DNA from: Synergistaceae bacterium
GTDB taxonomy: Bacteria > Synergistota > Synergistia > Synergistales > Aminobacteriaceae
Reading direction: 5' to 3'
Assembly (NCBI GenBank): GCA_031272035.1
Contig: JAISUO010000021.1
Location: 1 to 45,972, forward strand
DNA: 45,972 bases
Shown: piece by piece, positions 36,676 through 45,851 of the stretch
Layout of the letters: each line of letters opens with the position of its first letter
Numbering within the stretch: position 1 is the first letter of the stretch
Position numbers and translations under genes: made by a program
Notes under the pieces: model-generated
Database searches by the model: none
Seen by the model: only the letters and a program-made list of their open reading frames with translations
What the model was told of the DNA's origin: nothing

Positions 36676-38560
36676 ACGGGCTCGTACGCTTCTCGCGGTG
36701 TTTGTACTGGCGGTGCTCCTGCCGAGCATCGCCCTCAGCATGCTTGCGCTCAGAGCGGCCGAACGCGAATCGGCCTATGTGGAACGTCGTCTGGAAGGAG
36801 CGATCGCGGCGGAGGTCGACCTGGCGGTACAGGCGGTGGAACGTCTGATTGAAAGCGTCCACGACTCTCTGGCCCGGGAGGCGGGCTCGGTCCCGTCTCC
36901 AACGACGCCGGAGAAATGGAGAGCTTCCAACCCCTTCGTGAAGGTCGTGTTCGCGCAAAAAAACGGGCGCCTCGAAGTGTGGGGAGAAAACTCCCCGGAG
37001 GAACGGCTTTTCAGGGAGGACTTTCAGGCTTTTCTCAACCGGGACGCGCGCCTGCCCGTTTACGACCTCGTGACCCGCGTCTACAGAACGATCCCGGCGG
37101 ATTTTTCAGGTGGAGTACAAACTGGAATGCAAACGAATGAGAGGCAGACGAAATACCGGAGCAGCTCCGGAATACTCCGGCAGAAAACCGAGAGCAGAAT
37201 GGCTCTGAGCGCCGAAACCCGGGAAAAGGTCTTCGAACAGGCCTCCCAGGAGGGGTTCGAAATCCTGCGGAGAAATGTGATTCCCCGCGTCCAAAGCGAG
37301 GCTGGCGCAGTTCCAGCGGCCCCGGCGGCGGCCTCTCCCAAAATTCCCGCATCTTCGATGGCTCACAAGATGGACGACGCCGCCGTTCGATCGAGAACGG
37401 TTTCGAAGAATCGATCTTTCGAAGAGCTTCGCGGGGAGTCGGAAGGCGGGCTACTGCCCTATTTATCGGCGGAGGGTCTGGAGGTGCTCTTCTGGAAACA
37501 GGCCGAGGACGGAGGGGCGGTCGGCTGCACTCTTCGCATGGACGAGTTTCGGGACAGAGTCGCCGCCGGGATCTCGAACATTTTATCGGATGTCCGCATT
37601 TTGACGATACTGGACGAGAACGGAACCCCCCTCGTCACCCCCGACAGAAGCGACGGCGCGCCCGCTGTGGACTGGAGCAGGCCCTTCGTCGCCAGAGAAA
37701 TATCTCCGACCCTGCCCCGCTGGGAGGCGGGAGCGTGGCTTCTCGACCCGCGGATGTTCGCCGCCCGCGCCGACTACGTCAAAACGGTGGTCTGGGTTCT
37801 GGTGGCAATTCTTTTTTCCGTCATCATCGCGGGAAGCCTGGCCGCGATACGCATGATGTCTTACGAAATGCGGGTGGCCTCCCAGAAAACCACGTTTGTG
37901 GCAAACGTCTCCCACGAACTGAAAACGCCCCTCACGTCCATAAAACTTTACGCCGAACTGCTTCTTTCCGGACGGCAGACGAACGAGGAGCGCAAACGCG
38001 AGTACCTTCGCACGATGATGTCCGAGTCCGACCGTCTGGCGCACCTGGTGGACAACGTGCTGTCTTTTTCCAGACGAGGCGGTGAGAAATTCCAAACGGA
38101 GCTCGTCTCGCTCTCCCATATTGCCAGGGAAACGACGGACCAGCTGGGCCCTCACATGTCCAAACTGGGGTTCACGGTGTCTTTGACCGCGCAGGAGGAC
38201 GTCTGCGTTCAGGGAAATCCCGCGGCATTGAAGCAGGTCATCATGAACCTGCTCTCCAACGCTGAAAAATACTCGGGAGAGCACAGGGAAATCGAGGTTC
38301 GATGCCGCTCGAAAAACGGTTTTGCCCTCTGTGAGGTGGCCGACCGGGGAATCGGGGTTCCCCGGGGGATGGAGGAGAAAATTTTTCAGGAGTTCGTCCG
38401 GGGAGACGACACGCTCACGGCTCCCCGAAGCGGGACGGGGCTGGGCCTTTCCATTGCCCGAGACATTGCCCGGCGGCACGGCGGCGACGTCCAATACGCC
38501 CCGAGAGACGGAGGAGGAAGTGTTTTTTGTCTGGTTCTGCCGGAGGTGAGAAAATCCTGA
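36668..38560 (+). CDS. Membrane sensor histidine kinase
   Basis: A 630-residue two-component kinase. One membrane helix (residues about 7-28) and a second (about 372-394) flank a large extracytoplasmic sensor region of some 340 residues with no recognised domain and a Ser/Ala-rich middle. The cytoplasmic part has the HisKA box FVANVSHELKTPLTSIK with phospho-acceptor His416 and the ATPase boxes NLLSNAEKYS, VADRGIGVPRG and GTGLGLSIARDIARRHGG. It overlaps the VWA gene upstream and the regulator gene downstream, forming one operon. It should phosphorylate the PhoB-like regulator. The signal sensed is unknown; the VWA partner suggests an envelope cue. Confidence 0.92.
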   Translation: MIKRARTLLAVFVLAVLLPSIALSMLALRAAERESAYVERRLEGAIAAEVDLAVQAVERLIESVHDSLAREAGSVPSPTTPEKWRASNPFVKVVFAQKNGRLEVWGENSPEERLFREDFQAFLNRDARLPVYDLVTRVYRTIPADFSGGVQTGMQTNERQTKYRSSSGILRQKTESRMALSAETREKVFEQASQEGFEILRRNVIPRVQSEAGAVPAAPAAASPKIPASSMAHKMDDAAVRSRTVSKNRSFEELRGESEGGLLPYLSAEGLEVLFWKQAEDGGAVGCTLRMDEFRDRVAAGISNILSDVRILTILDENGTPLVTPDRSDGAPAVDWSRPFVAREISPTLPRWEAGAWLLDPRMFAARADYVKTVVWVLVAILFSVIIAGSLAAIRMMSYEMRVASQKTTFVANVSHELKTPLTSIKLYAELLLSGRQTNEERKREYLRTMMSESDRLAHLVDNVLSFSRRGGEKFQTELVSLSHIARETTDQLGPHMSKLGFTVSLTAQEDVCVQGNPAALKQVIMNLLSNAEKYSGEHREIEVRCRSKNGFALCEVADRGIGVPRGMEEKIFQEFVRGDDTLTAPRSGTGLGLSIARDIARRHGGDVQYAPRDGGGSVFCLVLPEVRKS

Positions 38561-39285
38561 ACGAAAAAATACTCGCGGCCGAAGACGACCCGGCGATCCT
38601 GGCCGGCGTCTGCGACCTGTTGAAGCTCGAAGGCTACGAAGTTCTGGAGGCCGCAAACGGGGCGGTCGCGCTGGAACTTTACAAAAAATACCGCCCGGAC
38701 CTCGTGATTCTCGACGTCATGATGCCGCTTCTGAGCGGATACGACGTCTGCCGCGCGATCCGCCGCGAGGACGAGCTCACTCCGATTCTGATGCTCACGG
38801 CGAAAGGGGAAGAAGTGGACAAGGTCGTCGGACTCGAACTGGGGGCGGACGATTATATTGTAAAACCCTTCGGCGTATCCGAACTTCTGGCGCGGGTGCG
38901 GTCCGCTCTGCGCAGGGCCGCTTTCAGCAAAAAACACGCCGAAGCCGGCGGCGAACCCGAAGCATCTCTCCTGCGCATTGGGGCCGTCGTGGTCGATTTT
39001 GACGGAATGGTCGTCAGAAAAGAGGGCAAAACCCTTCCGCTTACCCCAAAGGAGACGGAGCTTTTAAAATATTTTACGGCCCATCCCGGCAGAGTTCTTT
39101 CCCGGGAGACCCTGCTGGACGCCATTTGGGGAATCGACGCGGACAGCGACATCACCACGCGCTCGGTGGATACCCACGTGGCCCGTCTGAGACAGAAAAT
39201 AGAGTCGGATTCAAAATCCAGAGTCATCGAAACCGTTCACGGCGCCGGTTATAAATATGTGGAACCCGAAGTTGAGATTTCATAA
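38557..39285 (+). CDS. OmpR/PhoB-type response regulator
   Basis: A 242-residue regulator: receiver domain (ILAAEDDPAIL, phospho-acceptor Asp53 in VILDVMMPLLSG, MLTAKG, DDYIVKPFG) and a C-terminal winged helix (LTPKETELLKYF, SVDTHVARLRQKIE, VHGAGYKY). It should bind DNA once phosphorylated by the kinase just upstream. There is no ATG at the natural N-terminus. CTG 38557 gives the expected NEKILAAEDD start, lies ten bases after GGAGG and overlaps the kinase stop as CTGA. A TTG at 38527, also with a GGAGGAAG site, would add ten residues. CTG initiation is inferred. Confidence 0.9.
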   Translation: MNEKILAAEDDPAILAGVCDLLKLEGYEVLEAANGAVALELYKKYRPDLVILDVMMPLLSGYDVCRAIRREDELTPILMLTAKGEEVDKVVGLELGADDYIVKPFGVSELLARVRSALRRAAFSKKHAEAGGEPEASLLRIGAVVVDFDGMVVRKEGKTLPLTPKETELLKYFTAHPGRVLSRETLLDAIWGIDADSDITTRSVDTHVARLRQKIESDSKSRVIETVHGAGYKYVEPEVEIS

Positions 39286-39310
39286 ATAGATTTCATAAAT
39301 TTTTCATAAA
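39275..39310 (+). repeat. 13-bp tandem duplication over the regulator's stop codon
   Basis: AGATTTCATAAAT is repeated perfectly (39275-39287 and 39288-39300), then a partial TTTTCATAAAC. The first copy includes the TAA stop of the response regulator. Confidence 0.9.
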
Positions 39311-39332
39311 CTTTAAACAGGAAAAGGGGAAA

Positions 39333-40541
39333 ATGATGACTAAGGCGAGTTTCAGGGACATTGGAATGGGAACAAAGGTTGTCTGGGCCGGGGAAAAGGA
39401 GCAGCTCGTGCATCGGGCGACCCAGGTTCCGGTCGTCGTCAGCGTGGCATATGGATACGACGATATGGACGAATGGTATGACGTCTCCGTCGGCAAAAAA
39501 CCCGGCCATATCTACGGCCGAAACACAAATCCCACGGTAAGGGCTTTCGAGGACAAAGTCCGGGCGCTTGAGGGCGCGGAGGCGGCGACGAGCTTTGCAA
39601 CGGGAATGGCGGCCATCAGCAATACCCTGTACACCTTTTTGCGCCCGGGGGATCGCGTGGTGACGATAAAGGATACCTACGGGGGAACCAACAAGATCTT
39701 CACGGAGTTTCTGCCCAGGCTGAACATCGACGTCGCCTTCTGCGACACGGGGAACCACGCGGAGATCGAGGCGGAAATCAAAAAAGGCTGCAAACTTCTG
39801 TATCTTGAGACTCCGACCAACCCCACGGTAAAAATAACGGACATCGCGCGCATGTCGAAAGCCGGAAAAGCCGTCGGAGCCATCGTCGTCGTGGACAACA
39901 CGTTTGCGACGCCTGTATGCCAGAATCCGCTGGCGCTGGGAGCCGATCTCGTGCTTCACAGCGCCACGAAATTCCTCGGCGGGCACGCGGATGTTCTGGG
40001 CGGCGTCGTATGCGGAAACAAAGAGTTTGTGGAGCAGATCTTCCATTACAGGGAGATAAACGGGGCCACGCTGGCGCCCTGGGAGGCTTATCTGCTTTTA
40101 AGAGGAATGAAGACGCTTAAACTCCGCGTTCTGAAGCAGACCGAAAACGCCGCGGCGCTTGCGCGGTTTCTGGAAAAGCAGGAGCTTGTGGAGGCGGTGT
40201 ATTACCCCGGGCTTCCAACCCATGTCCACCATGACGTGGCGAAAAAGCAGATGAGCGCCTTCGGCGGCATGCTCAGTTTTGCCCTGAAGGGCGGCATGGA
40301 CAGCGTAAAAATCCTGCTGCCGCGGCTCAAATACGCAAATCTTGCGGCAAACCTCGGAGCGGTGGAAACGACCTACGGTCCCGCGAGAACGACAAGCCAC
40401 GTGGAATGCACGCCGGAAGAGCGCAGGGCGATGGGGATCCCCGACGGGCTCGTCCGGATCTCCGCCGGCATTGAGGAGGCGGAGGACCTGATCGCCGATC
40501 TGGAAGAGGCCTTTGCCTGTTTGAAAAAGCATATCAAATAA
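39333..40541 (+). CDS. Cystathionine gamma-synthase/lyase family PLP enzyme
   Basis: A 402-residue fold-type I PLP enzyme. It shows IYGRNTNPTVRAFEDKVRALEG, the PLP-stacking Tyr in KDTYGGTNKIF, ETPTNPTVKITDI, VVVDNTFATPVCQNPL, and the PLP lysine in HSATKFLGGHADVLGG. Members make or cleave cystathionine, or eliminate thiols from methionine or homocysteine; which applies here is open. It is unlike the MetY at 11786-13015, and an alternative fate of methionine (gamma-lyase) would suit an amino-acid fermenter. The start is ATG 39333 or 39336, after AAAGGGGAAA. It lies 47 bases after the regulator gene. Confidence 0.88.
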   Translation: MMTKASFRDIGMGTKVVWAGEKEQLVHRATQVPVVVSVAYGYDDMDEWYDVSVGKKPGHIYGRNTNPTVRAFEDKVRALEGAEAATSFATGMAAISNTLYTFLRPGDRVVTIKDTYGGTNKIFTEFLPRLNIDVAFCDTGNHAEIEAEIKKGCKLLYLETPTNPTVKITDIARMSKAGKAVGAIVVVDNTFATPVCQNPLALGADLVLHSATKFLGGHADVLGGVVCGNKEFVEQIFHYREINGATLAPWEAYLLLRGMKTLKLRVLKQTENAAALARFLEKQELVEAVYYPGLPTHVHHDVAKKQMSAFGGMLSFALKGGMDSVKILLPRLKYANLAANLGAVETTYGPARTTSHVECTPEERRAMGIPDGLVRISAGIEEAEDLIADLEEAFACLKKHIK

Positions 40542-40641
40542 TGCCCTGACAGATGAAACGGGGCAAAAATATGTTATCATTTGTGCTATTTCATAAAAAA
40601 CCCGATGCCGCCAGGCCGCAGAGGAAAGGCAGCGAAAATCG

Positions 40642-43600
40642 ATGAAAAAATTTGCGCTTTTTTCATGCCTCAGAATCTCATGCCTCAGAATCCTGATCTG
40701 CCTCACGCTGACGCTGCTCTTCGCGATGCCGGCGGCAGGAGAGTCCCATCGGGAGTTTCTGTCCAGATACAGTCAGGCCCGTTTCGCCGATCTGGGGCAG
40801 ATTTCACTTTCGTCAGCCCGCAAAATTCTCCAGACGAAAGACGGTTACATCTGGATAGCGAGTTATAACGGCCTGATTCGTTTCGACGGAAGAAACACGC
40901 GGATTTATGAAAAAAGCTCCGACACCTTTCCATCGAACAACATCACCACCCTCTGCGAAACGCGGGACGGCACGCTCTGGGCGGGAACCAACGACGCGGG
41001 AGTCGCGCTGCTGCAAAAAGGACAGCTCAAACTTTTCGACACCGGCTCCGGCCTCCCCTCCAACTCGGTTCGAGCCGTCAGGGAAGATCGGGAGGGAAAT
41101 GTCTACGTCGCCACCGTGTCCGGAATCGTGCGCTTCGACACTGATCTTCAAATCGTTCCGATCACCTTCGGAGAAAAGGAGCCGCTCCAGATCGTCGACA
41201 TGGACGTTTCCCCCACAAACGAGCTATGGTGCGCTCTGAGCGACGGCGGGCTGATCGCCGCGAAGAAGGAGGCCGTCACGAGAAAATTCCCCTCCCGTAC
41301 CCTCGTGGGGCTCTCCATCTGCGCGATTTACTGCGCAGAGGACGGTTCCGTTTACGCGGGGTCCGCGGGAGGCAGCGTGGTCCGGTTCGACCCCGCCAGC
41401 CTGGAAGGCCCGGCCATGGGAAATCCAAAGATTATCAACGCGAAAAGCAACGTGAAGATCAACTCCTTTTTCGCGGACAATTCGGGGAAAATATGGGTTT
41501 GCATGGACGCGGGAACGGGCTATATCGAAAACGGGGAATTCCATCCGGTGGACGGTCTTTTGCTCAACGGCCCCATTGAGAGCATGACCGAGGACCACGA
41601 GGGCAATTTATGGTTCACCTCGTCCCGAACCGGAGTCGCTCTTGCGTCGAAAACCCGGTTCAAAAACGAATTTTTCACGGCCGGACTTTCTGAAGAGACC
41701 GTAAACGCCGTGACGCGGCTCGCCGACAGATTATACATCGGTACGGATCACGGTCTCGTCATCATCGACGAATCCGGAGAGAGAATCGAAAACGATCTGA
41801 CGAAAAAACTCGCCGGCATGAGAGTGAGATCCCTGCTGGCGGATAACTCGGAAAACCTCTGGATCTGCACGTATCAGGGCATCGGACTTCTGCGCTTCAG
41901 AGAGGGGTCGGACATGACCGTTCTGACGGAGCAGGAGGGACTGCCGGGCAGCCGGCTGCGCGCTCTGTACCCCTCTGTCGACGGGGGCGTTCTCGTGTGC
42001 AGCGCGGAGGGAATAGCGCTGATCAGCGGAGACCGGCGGCCCGAATTCGATCAAATGCCCGACCAGCTCGCTCAAATGGACTATAAGGTGATCCGGACCT
42101 GGCAGAAGGAGGACGGGCTGACGTACCCCGTGATACTGAACATCCTGCAAACTCCGGATGGAACGATATACGCGGGCAGCGACGGCGGAGGAATCTACGA
42201 AATCCGGGACGACAGAATTTTCAACATCAACGAGAAGGACGGCCTGAGCTCCGGAATCATTCTGCGCATGACTTTCGACGGGGACTACTCCGGCATATGG
42301 ATTTCATCGGGGAACGGCATCGCCTTCGCATCCCTCGACGGCGATAAAAACACGTCGTCCGGGCTGAAAATCCACCGCATTGACAAACTGGGCAGGTACG
42401 CCGACAACGTTTTCGCCATGAGACTGGCGCCTCCGGACAAAATATGGCTGATCGGCTCATCGGGTATTTACATCTGCAGCAGATCCAGCCTGCTTTCGGA
42501 CAAACCCCTCGACATCGACTGCATTCAGGACGGGACGGCATTTCACGTTACGGCCAACTCCTGGAGCTACCTGACCGATGCCGGAAAACTCTACATTCCC
42601 TGTACAGAGGGTCTATACAGCATCGAAGATACAAATGTCTATACGGTGCATCCAAAGCCGAAACTCGCAGTCAACAGTATTTCGCTGGATGACCGGATTC
42701 TGGAAAATCCGGGCAGCACGGTTATGGTCCCCTCCGATGTGCACAAAATCACGGTAGACGTCGCTGTCCTTTCGTATTCTTCGCCCATGAGCAACAGCAT
42801 CACGGCGTATCTGGAGGGTTTCGACAGGAAGTTGGTCCGTCTCGACCGGGAAAGAGGATCGTCCCTGAGCTACACGAACCTCAGAGGCGGAGAGTACCTG
42901 CTGCATCTGAACGGGTTCAGCAAGGACGGGGGCAAAAGCGACGAACTTGTCATTCGTATCGTCAAGGAGCGGGGATTTATGGAAACCCCCGAACCCTGGC
43001 TGCTTGCGGCTCTGCTGGGGGCGGGCCTCTGCATTATGATCGCAAAACTCTACAACGGGGCCAAAATGGTCCGGCAAAACAAGCTGATCAAGGCCGTCAA
43101 CGAGGCCGCTTCTCTTCTGCTGGCGGATTCCGAGGGCGGAAACGCAGTCACGATGGAGCAGGCTCTGGGTTTACTGGCAGCCAGCGTAGGGGCCGACGCC
43201 GCTTCACTCTGGCGCTTTTTCGGCGAAGAAGACGCCAAAAACGCCGAATTGATCGTCGAATGGCAAAGATCGGACCTGAAAGAAGACTCTGTGAAACGTT
43301 CTTCCCGATGCGTCCCCCAGGGCGCCTTCATCCCAAGCTGGAGAGAGAAACAGGACGCCGCGCCGCCGATTTTGACCGTCATTGCGGGCGCGATCGCCCC
43401 TTCCGCCGGTATTCTGCCGGATGACGTCTTTGCAGGGGCAAATTCCATAACGGCCATTCCCCTCACCATCCAGGGGGAATTCTGGGGGTTCGTCTGCTTC
43501 GCGAACTACCGGAACACCCGAACCTGCTCCAGGGCACAGAAAAATATTCTGGCTTCCGGTGGACTGCTTCTCGCGTCGTCCGCCGTACGGGGCGATACGA

Positions 43601-45822
43601 TGAAAAACCTGATTCAGGCGAAAGAAACGGCGCTGGCTGGCACGAAGGCCAAAAGCGATTTCCTTTCCCGCATGAGCCATGAGATACGCACGCCCATGAA
43701 CGCCATCATGGGATTTTCCGAGCTGGTTTTAAGAGAAGAGCTGACGCCCACGGTGTACAACCACGCGGTCAGCATCAGACAGGCGGGAAGCAACCTGCTG
43801 GCCATCGTCAACGACATTCTCGACCTCTCCAGAATCGAATCCGGTCGTTTTGAAATTCAGTTTTCTCCCTATTACCTTTCTTCGGTCATCAACGATGCGG
43901 TGAGCATGGTGCGAACCCGCCTGACGGAGGAATCCATTCGATTTGTGGTGTACGTGGATCCCGAGCTGCCCTACAAGCTCCTTGGAGACGAAACCCGAAT
44001 CCGGCAGGTGTTGGTCAACATTCTCATGAACGCGGTCAAGTACACGAAAAAAGGTTTTGTGGCCCTGTCAGTGGAGGGCCGTCAGAAGAACGACGAAATC
44101 ATCACCCTCATCATGACCGTCGCCGACAGCGGAATAGGCATAAAACCGGAAGATCAGAAAAAACTGTTCAGCGCCTTCACCCGGGTGAACACGGCAGAAA
44201 CCGCGGGGATCGAAGGCACGGGCCTGGGGCTTGCCATAACGAAAAATCTGTGCGAAATGATGGGGGGAACGCTGTCTTTCGAGAGCGAATACGGGCGGGG
44301 ATCCACCTTCGTCATATCCATTCCCCAGACGCTGAACGGGACGGAAAAAATCGCCTCCGTCCACTCTCCGGAGCATCGGGCGGCCCTTGTATTCGAAGCC
44401 CGGGAGCTTTGCGGGGAATACATTCAGCGCTCCTTCAAAAGCCTGGGGATCCCCTGCGTTTGGGTCAAAGACGAGCGCTCCTTCACAAAAGAAATCGAGA
44501 ATCCGTCGCTGCCCTACTCCCACGTATTTCTGTGGCAGGCCATTCTGGAGCGCGCCCTGTCTCTCATGGACAAATACGGACTCAGGGCCATCCCCATCGC
44601 CATGGCGAACTACGAAGTGGAGTCCATTTCCTCCACCGTGGCGACCCTCCCCACACCCATCCACTCCATATCCATCGCGAACGCGATGAACGGCGAGATC
44701 AGCGCCATGCATCGACACCGACTGGACTTTCAGGACGCGGCTCGCTTTACGGCGCCGGAGGCCAGAATTCTGGTGGTGGACGACGTGGCTGCGAATCTGA
44801 CCGTCGCCCGGGGGCTGCTGGCCCCCTTCGAAATGCAGATCGACTGCTGCTCCAACGGTCCGGAAGCTCTGAAGATGGTTCGAAAACATCGATACGACCT
44901 GGTGCTCATGGACCACATGATGCCCGGAATGGACGGAGTCGAAACCGCGAAGCAAATTCGGAGTATGGATGACAGGGATCCTTTTTATCGGGAATTGCCG
45001 ATTATCGCCCTGACGGCCAACGCCGTGGTGGGAATGCGGGAAATGTTCCTGGAAAACGGCATGGACGACTACATCTCTAAACCCATAGAATCCCGAAAGC
45101 TGTACGAATTAATGAATAAATGGATCCCCAGAGAAAAACGGAAAATCTCGGACACGATTCCGGAAATGGCGGAAAATTCGGAGGAAGATGCGGTACTCGC
45201 CGAGCTCGACGCGATCTCCGACCTGGACGTGGCCGACGCGGTTTCGCTGATGGGGAGCGCCGCCAGCTACCTCTCCACTCTCAGGCAAATTCAGGACGAT
45301 CTGAAAACTCTGACCACGGAGATACGCGACCTGGCGGAAAAGGCCGAATGGAAGGACTACGGAATAAAGGCCCATGCGGCAAAGGGAATTTTGGCCACCA
45401 TCGGCGCGAAAAAACTTGCGGAAAAAGCCAGCGTCCTCGAAAAAGCGGCTAAAAACGGAGATTACGAAACCTGCGGGAAAAACACGGATGAGCTCTGCGA
45501 AAAAATGCTGGACCTGAGCGAAGCGATGCTGAAAACCTCCCTCATGGAGGGCGTCGAACCCTCCGTGGCGCGTCAGCGAACCGACGCCGCCACTTTGTCG
45601 GAAGCGGTTCGGCGTCTGGCCGAAGCCTGCGATTCCGGCAATCTCGACCGGGTGCGCGACGCCGCGAAAAACCTGGCCGCGCTGGGATACGACGACGAAA
45701 CGGACGCCATGCTGAACGAGATCGCCGAGCTGGCGGATTCCTTCGACTTCGAAGAAGCTTCGACCCTTTGCGCCCGCCTGCTGGAACTTTTGGACGGAGT
45801 CAGGCAGGATACTGCAAAATAA
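40642..45822 (+). CDS. Propeller-type hybrid histidine kinase
   Basis: A 1726-residue one-protein phosphorelay. After a signal segment (1-33), residues about 45-680 hold 14 propeller-type repeats with motifs such as TKDGYIWIASYNGLIRFDG, enough for two seven-bladed propellers. A Y_Y_Y domain (about 690-775) and a membrane helix (785-803) follow. The inside part has a GAF-like domain (about 810-990), HisKA with His1013 (FLSRMSHEIRTPMNAIMGFS) and an ATPase domain (GTGLGLAITKNL). A degenerate receiver (about 1245-1355) precedes a true receiver with Asp1424 (LVLMDHMMPGMDG). The C-terminus is an HPt domain with His1578 (IKAHAAKGILATIG). No DNA-binding domain is present, so output needs a partner. 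ATG 40642 follows GAGGAAAGG. A terminator overlaps its stop. Confidence 0.93.
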   Translation: MKKFALFSCLRISCLRILICLTLTLLFAMPAAGESHREFLSRYSQARFADLGQISLSSARKILQTKDGYIWIASYNGLIRFDGRNTRIYEKSSDTFPSNNITTLCETRDGTLWAGTNDAGVALLQKGQLKLFDTGSGLPSNSVRAVREDREGNVYVATVSGIVRFDTDLQIVPITFGEKEPLQIVDMDVSPTNELWCALSDGGLIAAKKEAVTRKFPSRTLVGLSICAIYCAEDGSVYAGSAGGSVVRFDPASLEGPAMGNPKIINAKSNVKINSFFADNSGKIWVCMDAGTGYIENGEFHPVDGLLLNGPIESMTEDHEGNLWFTSSRTGVALASKTRFKNEFFTAGLSEETVNAVTRLADRLYIGTDHGLVIIDESGERIENDLTKKLAGMRVRSLLADNSENLWICTYQGIGLLRFREGSDMTVLTEQEGLPGSRLRALYPSVDGGVLVCSAEGIALISGDRRPEFDQMPDQLAQMDYKVIRTWQKEDGLTYPVILNILQTPDGTIYAGSDGGGIYEIRDDRIFNINEKDGLSSGIILRMTFDGDYSGIWISSGNGIAFASLDGDKNTSSGLKIHRIDKLGRYADNVFAMRLAPPDKIWLIGSSGIYICSRSSLLSDKPLDIDCIQDGTAFHVTANSWSYLTDAGKLYIPCTEGLYSIEDTNVYTVHPKPKLAVNSISLDDRILENPGSTVMVPSDVHKITVDVAVLSYSSPMSNSITAYLEGFDRKLVRLDRERGSSLSYTNLRGGEYLLHLNGFSKDGGKSDELVIRIVKERGFMETPEPWLLAALLGAGLCIMIAKLYNGAKMVRQNKLIKAVNEAASLLLADSEGGNAVTMEQALGLLAASVGADAASLWRFFGEEDAKNAELIVEWQRSDLKEDSVKRSSRCVPQGAFIPSWREKQDAAPPILTVIAGAIAPSAGILPDDVFAGANSITAIPLTIQGEFWGFVCFANYRNTRTCSRAQKNILASGGLLLASSAVRGDTMKNLIQAKETALAGTKAKSDFLSRMSHEIRTPMNAIMGFSELVLREELTPTVYNHAVSIRQAGSNLLAIVNDILDLSRIESGRFEIQFSPYYLSSVINDAVSMVRTRLTEESIRFVVYVDPELPYKLLGDETRIRQVLVNILMNAVKYTKKGFVALSVEGRQKNDEIITLIMTVADSGIGIKPEDQKKLFSAFTRVNTAETAGIEGTGLGLAITKNLCEMMGGTLSFESEYGRGSTFVISIPQTLNGTEKIASVHSPEHRAALVFEARELCGEYIQRSFKSLGIPCVWVKDERSFTKEIENPSLPYSHVFLWQAILERALSLMDKYGLRAIPIAMANYEVESISSTVATLPTPIHSISIANAMNGEISAMHRHRLDFQDAARFTAPEARILVVDDVAANLTVARGLLAPFEMQIDCCSNGPEALKMVRKHRYDLVLMDHMMPGMDGVETAKQIRSMDDRDPFYRELPIIALTANAVVGMREMFLENGMDDYISKPIESRKLYELMNKWIPREKRKISDTIPEMAENSEEDAVLAELDAISDLDVADAVSLMGSAASYLSTLRQIQDDLKTLTTEIRDLAEKAEWKDYGIKAHAAKGILATIGAKKLAEKASVLEKAAKNGDYETCGKNTDELCEKMLDLSEAMLKTSLMEGVEPSVARQRTDAATLSEAVRRLAEACDSGNLDRVRDAAKNLAALGYDDETDAMLNEIAELADSFDFEEASTLCARLLELLDGVRQDTAK
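40663..40692 (+). repeat. 15-bp perfect tandem duplication in the kinase signal peptide
   Basis: TCATGCCTCAGAATC is repeated exactly at 40663-40677 and 40678-40692. It adds five codons and gives CLRISCLRI in the protein's N-terminal basic/hydrophobic segment without shifting the frame. Confidence 0.95.
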
Positions 45823-45850
45823 AACCCCGGAGGTTCCGGGGTTTTTCGTT
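45821..45850. terminator. Terminator after the hybrid kinase
   Basis: AAAACCCCGG (45821-45830) and CCGGGGTTTT (45836-45845) pair perfectly around AGGTT, followed by TCGTTTTT. Its A/T symmetry lets it also serve the convergent aldolase gene. The arms are identical to those of the tRNA-Asn terminator at 11269-11294. Confidence 0.92.
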
Positions 45851-45851
45851 T

